NCBI RefSeq assembly: GCF_002699205.1
Contig: NZ_PABT01000032.1
Span: forward strand, 1 to 64,000
Source of the DNA: Allomuricauda sp.
Lineage (GTDB): Bacteria > Bacteroidota > Bacteroidia > Flavobacteriales > Flavobacteriaceae
Length of the DNA stretch: 64,000 bases
Direction: 5' to 3'
The first letter of the stretch is position 1. Every line of letters starts with the position of its first letter. The notes under the pieces were generated by a model. That model was not told the DNA's origin. It did no database searches and was given only the letters and a program-made list of their open reading frames with translations. Shown here piece by piece: positions 1 to 7,403 of the stretch. The position numbers and the translations under genes are program-made.

Positions 1-1388
1 TGATTGCCGAATAGAATAAAATCCGTTAGGGATATGGCGTCCAAATCACTGCCTCCTGTGTTTGTAACGGTGAACGTATAGCGGATACTGTCCAAACAGC
101 CATCTGCATTGGTGTCCACCAACACGCCCTCTTTTATCAGTCCGATATTTGGTCCATCGGTACAGGCGTCATCCGGTACAGGGGTCCTTGTGGGGTCGTC
201 CTCCAGAAGACTGTCGTTGTCGGACTGGTCGGAAACAGGAATATTTGCAAAAGACACAGCAGTTACTGTAGCTTGGTTGATAACCGATTGATTGTCTATG
301 TCAGTTTGTGTGATGGCATATACAGCTTCGTAGGCCCAGGTTTCTCCAACGGAAAGAATGCCATCGTTGCCGATATCGGTTCCGTCTACAGGCCCGGGAA
401 TTGCACCCCCGAACAATGGATCTTCAACAGTAATATCGACCAAATCCACATCTCCTGTATTGGTGACGGTGAAAGTGTATAGAATACTGTCCATACACCC
501 ATCTGCATCAACATCTATCACTGTACCCTCTTTAATGAGTCCAATTGAAGGGTTTTGGCAACTACTGACATCCATTATAGTAGGTTCATCTTCAAATATG
601 CTGTCGTCATCTGAAAGGTCTTCTATCTCTATGTTGGTATTTTCTATGGTCGCCGTAACTGTTGCTTGGTTTACGATTTCACCTAGGTTTATATCAGCTT
701 GTGTAATGTCATATTGTATTTGGTATATCCATGCTTCATTGGGATCCAAGGTATTGGAGTTATTATCATCTCCAGACTGTGGACCTGGAACGACACCTCC
801 CAAAAGAGGGTCCGTGATCACAATGTCCTCAAGTGGTTCGGGACCTTGGTTGGTTACGGTGAAAACGTATAGAAGGGCGTCACATCTTGGCTCAGCATCA
901 GGGAGTAACAAATATGCTCCATTCTTAATTAATGCGATAGAAGAGGGTGGACAATGACTAATATCGATTACTGTAGGATCATCTTCAAATATGCTGTTAT
1001 CATCTGAAAAATCTTGTATTACAAGGTTCGTATTTTCTATAGTGGCCGTAACTGTTGCTTGGTTTTCAATTTCCCCTTTAACTTTATCAGCTTGGGTAAT
1101 GTCATACTGTATTTGGTAGATCCATGCTTCATTGGGATCCAATGTGTTGGAATTATTATCATCTCCAGACTGTGGACCTTGAACAGCACCTCCCAAAAGA
1201 GGGTCCGTGATCACAATGTCCTCAAGCGGTTCAGTACCTTGGTTGGTTACTGTGAAAACGAATAGAAGAGCATCACATCTTGGCTCGGCATCAGGGAGCA
1301 GTGGGAATGCTCCTCGCTTTACCAAAGCAATAGCTGATTGACAATGTGTTAAGTCTATTTGAAGATCATTACTTTGGATATTGACAGC
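1..1388 (-). pseudogene. Downstream part of DUF11-type repeat surface protein, out of frame and running off the window
   Basis: Read on the minus strand from about 1388 to the window edge, this frame is open and encodes tandem domains of about 110-130 residues. Each domain carries a motif of the type YTFTVTNTG followed by a VTDP-like strand, an NxxxLDPNE turn and a VTATxEN end. This is the usual look of DUF11/SdrD-like extracellular beta-sandwich repeats. It continues the fragment at 1369-1860 but sits in a different frame; the switch falls on the G8 tract at 1388-1395. It has no start of its own, so it needs the upstream signal peptide to be expressed and exported. Four repeat units are visible, and the C-terminus, including any type IX sorting domain, lies outside the window. 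Large adhesin or cell-surface role is inferred from the repeats only. Confidence 0.75.
573..1359 (-). repeat. Two near-identical 393-bp tandem repeats inside the surface protein gene
   Basis: Landmarks recur exactly 393 bases apart: tccatgcttc at 728 and 1121, cacatcttgg at 881 and 1274, tttctat at 641 and 1034. By eye the two units are around 90 percent identical in DNA. 393 is 131 codons, so gain or loss of one unit would keep the frame. The flanking units at lower coordinates are clearly related in protein but far more diverged. This points to a recent in-frame duplication of one domain. Unit borders are approximate. Confidence 0.85.
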
Positions 1389-1860
1389 CCCCCCCTCCTT
1401 GAACATCGGCTGTTACCTCCGCCGTTCCATCGACTAAGCCGTTATCCAGATCATTTTGGGTGATTTGATACAAAACCGTATAGTCCCATATTTCACCTGG
1501 ATCCATAACTCCATCATTGTTCATGTCGTTATTTGGGGCTTGTGCAATAGCACCTAAAAAATCATCCACAATTACAACGTTTTCAAGTATCTCACCAGAA
1601 TCACTTTCGTTGGTTACGGTAAATGTGTATTCAATAAAGGCACATCCACCTGTTGCTCCTAAACCATCTAGTGTATTCGCAGACTTTGTCAATGATATAC
1701 CTGGTGTAAATGGTTTATTATCGATAATGGATGTGATATCCATCTTTTCTAATGGATAATTTGGGTTATCTGCTCTTACGTTTATGGTATACGCAAAAAG
1801 AGATACGAAAAAAAGGACAAAGAATTTCTCCTTAATAATTGAGTCAAGTTTATAGTACAT
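1369..1860 (-). CDS. N-terminal fragment of secreted DUF11-type repeat protein, ended by a G8 frameshift
   Basis: The 163-residue ORF begins with a signal peptide: basic start, hydrophobic FFVLFFVSLFAY core, and likely cleavage after NVRA. One DUF11-like domain follows, with motifs EYTFTVTNES and MDPGEIWDYTV. The frame runs through GGGG encoded by the eight-G run (plus-strand C at 1388-1395) and stops five codons later (CQYPK). One G fewer, or two more, would join it directly to the open frame covering 1-1388, giving a continuous run of repeat domains. The gene is therefore either phase-variable, decoded by slippage, truly broken, or carrying a sequencing error. No TAnnTTTG box was found just upstream. 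Confidence 0.75.
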   Translation of the reverse strand: MYYKLDSIIKEKFFVLFFVSLFAYTINVRADNPNYPLEKMDITSIIDNKPFTPGISLTKSANTLDGLGATGGCAFIEYTFTVTNESDSGEILENVVIVDDFLGAIAQAPNNDMNNDGVMDPGEIWDYTVLYQITQNDLDNGLVDGTAEVTADVQGGGGCQYPK

Positions 1861-2223
1861 GGTGGGAGTATTTTGTTATCGATGTAATCAATTGTCTATT
1901 TTTTTGATTAACAGTGGAGCTTCACATTCACTTGAATATCATCGATTTACTAAAAAATCAATCTAATGTTGTAATTCAATTACAGAATGTTCCAGTTTAT
2001 TATTTGCGCGCAAATATCTGGGAAGATGATGAGGTAATGGGACATGACTTATTGTAACCACCTTTTCAATTGATGGATACCATATATGATCTGACGGAAT
2101 TAGGCTGGCACTCTTTTATTTTGATTTAATCGTAAGATTAATCCTGTAATAGTGAGAGTTTTATACACGAAATGATGACCGATACGATTCGGTCTTTGTC
2201 ATTTTAGATTCTAAAGAATCTTA
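1861..2223. other. 363-bp gene-free region with two palindromes
   Basis: No coding signal was found between the surface protein gene and the uvrA stop. It holds two palindromes that could be regulator sites for the surface gene: TGTAATTCAATTACA at 1970-1984 (odd-length, symmetric) and the perfect 16-mer TATTTGCGCGCAAATA at 2001-2016. Near the uvrA end lie two short hairpins. One is given separately; the other is GATTCT-AA-AGAATC at 2207-2220. Confidence 0.5.
2177..2194. terminator. Hairpin downstream of uvrA
   Basis: The inverted repeat GACCGA-N6-TCGGTC has a perfect 6-bp stem. It lies 30 bases past the uvrA stop, where a minus-strand terminator would be expected. The T-rich stretch (tttgtcatttt) is however on the plus-strand side, so the assignment as the uvrA terminator is weak. 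Confidence 0.35.
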
Positions 2224-5001
2224 TTAAAGACTATTCTTTAGATATTTTGCAGTATGGGATTCTTTGTTCTTGATAATTTCTTCCGGGGTGCCTTCAACTA
2301 CCAAATCCCCACCTTTTTCCCCACCTTCTGGGCCAAGGTCGATAATATAGTCCGCACATTTTATAAGTTCCATATTGTGTTCTATCACAATAACGGAATG
2401 CCCCTTGTCCAAGAGCTCATCAAAAGATTTCAGCAGCTTTTTAATATCATGGAAATGAAGTCCCGTAGTGGGTTCATCAAAGATGAACAGGGCTTTTTCC
2501 TTGGTATGGCCCTTTACCAGGAACGAAGCCAATTTTATACGCTGTGCCTCACCTCCGGATAGGGTAGAGGAGGACTGCCCTAAGGTAACATACCCCAATC
2601 CTACGTCTTGCAAGGGCTTCAGTTTGGTTACTATTTTGTCTTGTTTATGGGTTGAGAAGTGTTCAATGGCCTCATCTATGGTCAGATTAAGGATGTCATC
2701 AATATTTTTGCCTTCAAACTGAACTTCTAAAACTTCCTTTTTGAATCGTTTACCATTACACGCATCACATTGCAAATGCACATCTGCCATAAATTGCATC
2801 TCCACCGTAATTTCCCCCTCACCTTTACATTTTTCACAACGGCCGCCATCAACGTTAAAGGAGAAATGCTTGGCCTTGTACCCTCTTAGTTTGCTCAGTT
2901 TCTGTGATGCAAACAAACTGCGGATATCATCGTATGCCTTTATATAGGTAACAGGATTGGAACGCGATGAGCGACCAATGGGGTTTTGATCTACGAACTC
3001 CACATGTTTTATATGGGCATATTTCCCTTCAATGGCCGTAAATTGCCCAGCTTTCTCACCATAGCCCCCTGTTTCCTTTAACATGGCGGGATATAGGATT
3101 TTCTTTACCAAGGTGCTTTTACCACTACCAGAAACACCCGTGACCACCGTGAGCACATTTAAGGGAAATGTAACATCTATATTTTTCAGGTTATTTTCCC
3201 GAGCACCTTTGATTTGGATGTAGTGTTTGGAATTTCTACGTTCCTTGGGAACAGCAATTTCCATGGTTCCATTGAGGTAGGAGGCTGTCAAAGAATCGGA
3301 CTTAAGAATGGCCTCCCAATTCCCTGTGGCCACAACTTTGCCACCAAGGGTTCCCGCTTCTGGGCCTATATCGATAATTTCATCGGCTGCTTTCATAATA
3401 TCCTCGTCGTGTTCCACCACGATAACTGTATTGCCCAAGTCCCGTAGCGATTTGAGGACCTCTATCAAATTTTCGGTATCCCTAGGGTGAAGCCCGATAC
3501 TGGGTTCATCCAAAATGTACATGGAACCTACCAGGCTACTTCCCAAAGATGTTGCCAGATTGATCCGTTGACTCTCCCCACCGGAAAGGGTATTGGATTT
3601 TCGATTTAATGTAAGATAGCTTAAACCTACTTTGTCCAAAAAATCCAGCCGGGTAATAATTTCCTTGAGCAATCTTTTGGAAACCTTGGCATCGTGTTCA
3701 GAAAGTTCAAGAGCCTCAAAAAATGGGATCAATTTATTGATGGGCAATTCAATGAGGTCAGAAATGGATTTTCCTCCTACCTTTACATAATCGGCTTCTT
3801 TCCGAAGTCGTTTCCCCTTGCATAAGGAACATCTAGTTTTTCCACGATAACGTGAGAGCATTACCCTGTTCTGTATTTTATAACTCTTTTCTTCTAGTTG
3901 TTCAAAAAACTTATGGATTCCAATAAAATAATCGTTCCCGTCCCAAACCAACTGTTTTTGTTCTTCAGATAGCTCAAACCACGGTTTATGAATTGGAAAA
4001 CCAAACTTGTATGCCGAGTTCACCAATTGATCACGGTACCAGCCCATACTTTCACCTCGCCACGGGAAAATTGCGTTTTCGTAGACAGAAAGTGCCGTGT
4101 CTGGAATCACAAGATCCTCGTCGATGCCGATAACATCCCCATATCCTTCACATTTTGGACAGGCACCATAGGGATTGTTAAAACTGAAAAGATGCACATT
4201 GGGTTCCAAAAACTTCATTCCGTCCAGCTCAAACTGGTTGCTGAATGTTTTGATTTCGCCAGTCTGAAGGTTTTCGATGGCACATTGTCCCTTACCTTCA
4301 AAAAAGGCATTGTCCACGGCATTGGCCAATCGATTGTAAAAATCTTCATCATCCTTCACAATGATTCTGTCCACCACCAAATCAAATTCTCTTCCAATAT
4401 CTTCTGGAGCTTGGTCTATTCGGATAACCTCACCTTTATATTTGATACGGGCATATCCCTGTTTGGAAAAAAGCTCCAACGATTTTAGAGGTTCCCGCTC
4501 TTCCTTTATGGCAATGGGTGCCAACAACAGCAATTTGTCCCCCTCGTTGAGTCCTTTTATATATTGGACAACATCGGTCACGGTATGTTTCTTTACCTCT
4601 TTGCCGGAAATAGGGGAAATGGTTTTTCCGACACGTGCGTAAAGCAGTTTTAGGTAATCGTATATTTCTGTGGTGGTACCTACCGTAGATCTTGGGTTGG
4701 TAGAGTTTACCTTTTGTTCAATGGCAATGGCAGGAGCAATACCTTTGATATAGTCAACTTTTGGCTTGTCCAGTTTCCCCAAAAACTGTCTTGCGTAGGA
4801 AGATAGGCTCTCCACATACCTCCGCTGGCCTTCGGCATAAAGGGTGTCAAACGCCAAGCTGGACTTGCCAGAACCCGATAAGCCAGTGATAACCACGAGC
4901 TTATTTCTTGGGATAACTACATCAATATTTTTAAGGTTATGTAATTTGGCACCTTTAATAATAATATTCTGCTTGGGATCTACGTTGATATTGGTTGCCA
5001 T
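2224..5001 (-). CDS. uvrA: Excinuclease ABC subunit A
   Basis: UvrA is the DNA-damage sensor of nucleotide excision repair. It works as a dimer with UvrB to find bulky lesions and then loads UvrB. The 925-residue protein has two ABC ATPase halves. Walker A is GLSGSGKSS near residue 40 and GVSGSGKST near residue 620. Signature motifs are LSGGESQR and LSGGEAQR, and there are two zinc-finger modules (CPKC...CSLC and CEKC...CDAC). Length is slightly under the roughly 940 residues usual for the family. It is monocistronic, with ATG at 5001 and a TATCTTTG box just upstream. Flavobacteria often carry extra uvrA paralogues; the full architecture here suggests the repair copy. Confidence 0.98.
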   Translation of the reverse strand: MATNINVDPKQNIIIKGAKLHNLKNIDVVIPRNKLVVITGLSGSGKSSLAFDTLYAEGQRRYVESLSSYARQFLGKLDKPKVDYIKGIAPAIAIEQKVNSTNPRSTVGTTTEIYDYLKLLYARVGKTISPISGKEVKKHTVTDVVQYIKGLNEGDKLLLLAPIAIKEEREPLKSLELFSKQGYARIKYKGEVIRIDQAPEDIGREFDLVVDRIIVKDDEDFYNRLANAVDNAFFEGKGQCAIENLQTGEIKTFSNQFELDGMKFLEPNVHLFSFNNPYGACPKCEGYGDVIGIDEDLVIPDTALSVYENAIFPWRGESMGWYRDQLVNSAYKFGFPIHKPWFELSEEQKQLVWDGNDYFIGIHKFFEQLEEKSYKIQNRVMLSRYRGKTRCSLCKGKRLRKEADYVKVGGKSISDLIELPINKLIPFFEALELSEHDAKVSKRLLKEIITRLDFLDKVGLSYLTLNRKSNTLSGGESQRINLATSLGSSLVGSMYILDEPSIGLHPRDTENLIEVLKSLRDLGNTVIVVEHDEDIMKAADEIIDIGPEAGTLGGKVVATGNWEAILKSDSLTASYLNGTMEIAVPKERRNSKHYIQIKGARENNLKNIDVTFPLNVLTVVTGVSGSGKSTLVKKILYPAMLKETGGYGEKAGQFTAIEGKYAHIKHVEFVDQNPIGRSSRSNPVTYIKAYDDIRSLFASQKLSKLRGYKAKHFSFNVDGGRCEKCKGEGEITVEMQFMADVHLQCDACNGKRFKKEVLEVQFEGKNIDDILNLTIDEAIEHFSTHKQDKIVTKLKPLQDVGLGYVTLGQSSSTLSGGEAQRIKLASFLVKGHTKEKALFIFDEPTTGLHFHDIKKLLKSFDELLDKGHSVIVIEHNMELIKCADYIIDLGPEGGEKGGDLVVEGTPEEIIKNKESHTAKYLKNSL

Positions 5002-5019
5002 ATGTTAAAATTAGGGTTT

Positions 5020-5027
5020 CAAAGATA
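5020..5027 (-). promoter_or_regulatory. Bacteroidota -7 box for uvrA
   Basis: On the minus strand this reads TATCTTTG, matching TAnnTTTG. It ends 18 bases before the uvrA ATG. I could not place a convincing -33 TTG. Confidence 0.5.
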
Positions 5028-5120
5028 CGATACACCGCACTTAATACGTATATTGTAACAGTTAACATATAAAAATCGTCAACTCACAACATAGATTTTT
5101 AGGTCGCCTCCCTATTTATC

Positions 5121-5128
5121 TATATTTG
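5121..5128 (+). promoter_or_regulatory. Bacteroidota -7 box for the sigma factor gene
   Basis: TATATTTG matches TAnnTTTG on the plus strand. It would give a long leader of roughly 115 bases before the ATG at 5251. That leader holds the inverted repeat listed next. Confidence 0.45.
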
Positions 5129-5164
5129 AAGTGTAATTAAAATCCTGATAGGCCTATACAGAAT

Positions 5165-5247
5165 AATTACTTTTTTAAAGATTAAAAACTGAATAACTAA
5201 AGTCTTCCTATAACAGGAGGTACTGTGTTTTAACCAAAAAAGTAATT
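5165..5247 (+). promoter_or_regulatory. Long-range inverted repeat in the sigma factor leader
   Basis: AATTACTTTTTT (5165-5176) is an exact inverted repeat of AAAAAAGTAATT (5236-5247), with 59 bases between. The right arm ends three bases before the ATG. Pairing in the mRNA would therefore bury the initiation region. An AGGAGG at 5216-5221 lies in the loop, too far from the ATG to be its ribosome site. Function is inferred. Confidence 0.4.
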
Positions 5248-5250
5248 TGT

Positions 5251-5835
5251 ATGGAACAACTACAGATTAAAGACTCGATTTTAGTAAAGAACTACATTAA
5301 CGGAGACGAAAAGGCTCTAGAAACACTGATCAACAGGCACAACCAAAGAATTACCAGCTTTATTTACAGCAAAGTTTTGGACAGAGATGTGGCAGAGGAC
5401 ATCTTCCAGGATACTTTCATTAAGGTGATCAAGACCTTAAAAAGAGGTTCTTATAGCGAAGAAGGTAAATTTTTACCTTGGGTAATGCGAATTGCACACA
5501 ATCTGGTCATAGACCATTTCCGCAAGAACAAAAGAATGCCCAAGTTTGAGGGGAGTGATGACTTTAACATCTTTTCAGTTATCAAGGACGATAAATTGAA
5601 TATCGAAAAGCAAATCATCAAAGATCAAATCGAAAGTGACCTAACACAGTTGATCGATGAATTGCCAGATGATCAAAAAGAAGTGTTGATCATGCGTATC
5701 TACAAGGATATGAGCTTTAAGGAGATATCCGAAAACACTGATGTAAGTATAAATACAGCTTTGGGGAGAATGCGATATGCGTTGATAAACCTCAGAAAAA
5801 TAGTGGAACGGAAAAACATCGTTTTAACGAATTAA
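5251..5835 (+). CDS. RNA polymerase sigma-70 family factor, ECF-like
   Basis: The 194-residue protein has the two sigma domains of the ECF group. Region 2 is roughly residues 25-95, with the DVAEDIFQDTFIKV helix and the -10 recognition part FLPWVMRIAHNLVIDHFRK. Region 4 is roughly residues 130-185, with the helix-turn-helix MSFKEISENTDVSINTALG. It lacks region 3 and the long region 1 of primary sigma factors. No anti-sigma factor with a membrane segment lies next to it, which is unusual for ECF genes; instead a 47-residue ORF follows. Control may be through the leader inverted repeat. The regulon cannot be deduced from sequence. Confidence 0.92.
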   Translation: MEQLQIKDSILVKNYINGDEKALETLINRHNQRITSFIYSKVLDRDVAEDIFQDTFIKVIKTLKRGSYSEEGKFLPWVMRIAHNLVIDHFRKNKRMPKFEGSDDFNIFSVIKDDKLNIEKQIIKDQIESDLTQLIDELPDDQKEVLIMRIYKDMSFKEISENTDVSINTALGRMRYALINLRKIVERKNIVLTN

Positions 5836-5912
5836 TCGTACATTACGTCGAAGTCTGCAATATATCCAATCTAGCGCCGTTATAAAATGGAAACAATTAC
5901 TTACGCTAGAAT

Positions 5913-6056
5913 ATGGAAAACATTTACTCTGAAGAACAAAAATCCGTAAAAACGGTAAAAGCTAGTCAGAAAACAGTTGATTTCTTACTTAGCTTTTCAA
6001 AATCGATTCATGTAGTTGATTACAGAAAACACCAGTTTGAAGTAACATTGAATTAA
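5913..6056 (+). CDS. Small 47-residue protein downstream of the sigma factor
   Basis: This ORF is too short for the ORF track. It begins MENIYSEEQKSVKTVK, continues with a predicted helix (KTVDFLLSFSKSIHV) and ends with VDYRKHQFEVTLN. It is soluble, charged and has no membrane segment. It starts 77 bases after the sigma stop and ends 22 bases before a strong bidirectional terminator, so it is most likely the last gene of that transcript. I recall similar short ORFs next to this type of sigma gene in other flavobacteria, but I cannot verify that here. Function unknown. A competing ATG at 5887 opens only about 20 codons. Confidence 0.6.
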   Translation: MENIYSEEQKSVKTVKASQKTVDFLLSFSKSIHVVDYRKHQFEVTLN

Positions 6057-6078
6057 TTTAAGGATCAAACTGACGAAA

Positions 6079-6099
6079 AGAGCCGCAATTAGCGGCTCT
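6079..6099. terminator. Bidirectional terminator between the sigma unit and nth
   Basis: AGAGCCGC-aatta-GCGGCTCT is a perfect 8-bp GC-rich stem. TTTTT follows on the plus strand and AAAA precedes it, giving a T run on the minus strand. It serves both converging units. The nth stop codon (6089-6091) lies inside the loop. Confidence 0.85.
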
Positions 6100-6751
6100 T
6101 TTTGTTTTGGTAATACTCGTTGATAACCGATTTACGTCCAATGGTCTTGGTAATGATGTCTTTTTCCAAATCCCAACCCCGGGCAGGGGAATATTCCCGC
6201 CCGTACCATATAATTTGAAGGTGCAAACGATTCCAGATTTCTTTCGGGAACAATCTTTTGGCATCCCGCTCTGTCTGCACTACATTCTTTCCATTACTGA
6301 ACCCCCAACGGTACATCAGCCTGTGTATGTGGGTATCCACGGGAAAAGCTGGTATTCCAAAAGCTTGGGAAACCACAACGCTGGCCGTTTTGTGCCCCAC
6401 GCTTGGCAGTTCTTCCAACAAAGCAATATCCCTGGGTACCTCACCATTATATTTTTCGATCAATATTTTGGAAAGCCCATAAATACCTTTGGATTTCATT
6501 GGCGACAGCCCCACCGGTTTGATAATTTCCCGAATTTCCTCTTCCGAAAGCTTCACCATATCATACGGATTGTCCGCTTTTTCAAATAAGATCGGAGTAA
6601 TCTGATTTACCCGTACATCGGTACTCTGTGCAGATAACAATACCGCTATCAACAGTGTGTAAGGGTCCTTGTGGTCCAACGGAATTGGTATGGTAGGATA
6701 AAGCTCATCCAAGGTTTTGATTGCAAAATCAACCTTTTCTTGTTTGGTCAT
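6089..6751 (-). CDS. nth: Endonuclease III without iron-sulfur cluster
   Basis: Endonuclease III is a DNA glycosylase/AP lyase that removes oxidised pyrimidines in base excision repair. The 220-residue protein keeps the helix-hairpin-helix LPSVGHKTA with catalytic Lys at about 121, and the catalytic Asp at about 139 (PVDTHIHR). The C-terminal segment that normally carries the C-x6-C-x2-C-x5-C [4Fe-4S] loop is replaced by GREYSPARGWDLEKDIITK. The whole protein contains no cysteine. It is thus a cluster-free member of the family, which I believe is common in Bacteroidota (from memory). The ATG at 6751 is sound. The gene is alone on the minus strand, divergent from bcp. Confidence 0.93.
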   Translation of the reverse strand: MTKQEKVDFAIKTLDELYPTIPIPLDHKDPYTLLIAVLLSAQSTDVRVNQITPILFEKADNPYDMVKLSEEEIREIIKPVGLSPMKSKGIYGLSKILIEKYNGEVPRDIALLEELPSVGHKTASVVVSQAFGIPAFPVDTHIHRLMYRWGFSNGKNVVQTERDAKRLFPKEIWNRLHLQIIWYGREYSPARGWDLEKDIITKTIGRKSVINEYYQNKKSR

Positions 6752-6758
6752 ATATGTT

Positions 6759-6766
6759 TAACTTTG
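6759..6766 (+). promoter_or_regulatory. Bacteroidota promoter for bcp
   Basis: The -7 box TAACTTTG sits 16 bases after a TTG at 6740-6742, a good -33/-7 pair. The leader before the bcp ATG is about 40 bases. Confidence 0.55.
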
Positions 6767-6806
6767 TTTATCTGAATATTAAACATTTAATTCAAGAGCG
6801 AGGCAC

Positions 6807-7259
6807 ATGAATATGTTAAAAGTAGGGGATAAAGTACCTGATTTTTCGGCAAAAGACCAAGACGGGAACACAATTAATCTGAGTGATTACAAGGGAAAAA
6901 AACTGGTGGTCTTTTTCTATCCGAAAGCCAGTACACCGGGTTGTACGGCCGAGGCCTGTAATCTAAGGGATAATTACAAGGAACTACAGGCCCAGGGCTA
7001 CGAACTTTTGGGCGTAAGTGCCGATTCTCAAAAAAGACAGCACAATTTCAAAACTAAATATGAATTCCCGTTTCCATTATTGGCCGATGAGGATCATACA
7101 GTAATCAACACCTTTGGTGTCTGGGGGCCTAAAAAATTTATGGGCAGGGAGTATGATGGAATCCATCGGACCACTTTTGTGATCAATGGAGATGGCATTG
7201 TTGAAAATGTCATTGAAAAGGTAAAGACCAAAGACCATGCAGCACAGATATTGGCATAA
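6807..7259 (+). CDS. bcp: Thioredoxin-dependent thiol peroxidase (BCP-type peroxiredoxin)
   Basis: This cytoplasmic enzyme reduces hydrogen peroxide and organic hydroperoxides using thioredoxin. The 150-residue sequence has the AhpC/TSA fold with the signature TPGCTAEACNLRD. The first Cys (about 48) is peroxidatic, and the second five residues later is the resolving Cys typical of alpha-type BCP. The RTTFVINGDG strand near the C-terminus also fits. Translation may start at the ATG at 6807 or at the one two codons later (MLKVGDKVPDF). It stands alone, with its own promoter and a REP-like repeat behind it. Confidence 0.96.
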   Translation: MNMLKVGDKVPDFSAKDQDGNTINLSDYKGKKLVVFFYPKASTPGCTAEACNLRDNYKELQAQGYELLGVSADSQKRQHNFKTKYEFPFPLLADEDHTVINTFGVWGPKKFMGREYDGIHRTTFVINGDGIVENVIEKVKTKDHAAQILA

Positions 7260-7294
7260 ACAGTAAAAAGGCGGTCTAAAAAGTATTGAAATAC

Positions 7295-7374
7295 GTCATT
7301 CTGAACTTGTTTCAGAACCCCATTATATTGATAAACAAAGTATTATGAGAACCTGAAACAAGTTCAGGTTGACA
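7295..7374. repeat. REP-like inverted repeat element
   Basis: gtcattCTGAACTTGTTTCAG (arm core 7301-7315) faces an exact inverted copy CTGAAACAAGTTCAG at 7353-7367. The flanks also partly match (gtcatt/gttgac and aacc on the inner side). The spacer is 37 AT-rich bases. It lies between two converging genes, the usual place for repetitive extragenic palindromes. Only one copy is in this window. It might also end transcription of one or both genes, although there is no T run. Confidence 0.65.
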
Positions 7375-7403
7375 AAAACCGATTTTTTAGATAGCCTCTT
7401 TTA

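Noticed and set aside
109-1265. Plus-strand ORFs in the repeat region (109-291, 273-482, 358-957, 1014-1265)
   Set aside because: They mirror the minus-strand repeat domains, which have clear DUF11-like motifs; the plus-strand products look like low-complexity shadow translations.
4988-5001. Alternative later start for uvrA
   Set aside because: ATG 5001 is in place with a promoter box 18 bases upstream and gives a normal N-terminus.
5225-5233. GTG after AGGAGG in the sigma leader as a start of a leader peptide
   Set aside because: The frame stops after two codons (GTG TTT TAA).
5887-5946. Alternative small ORF starting METITYARIW upstream of the 47-residue ORF
   Set aside because: It ends after about 20 codons and shows no domain-like pattern, while the overlapping 47-codon frame does.
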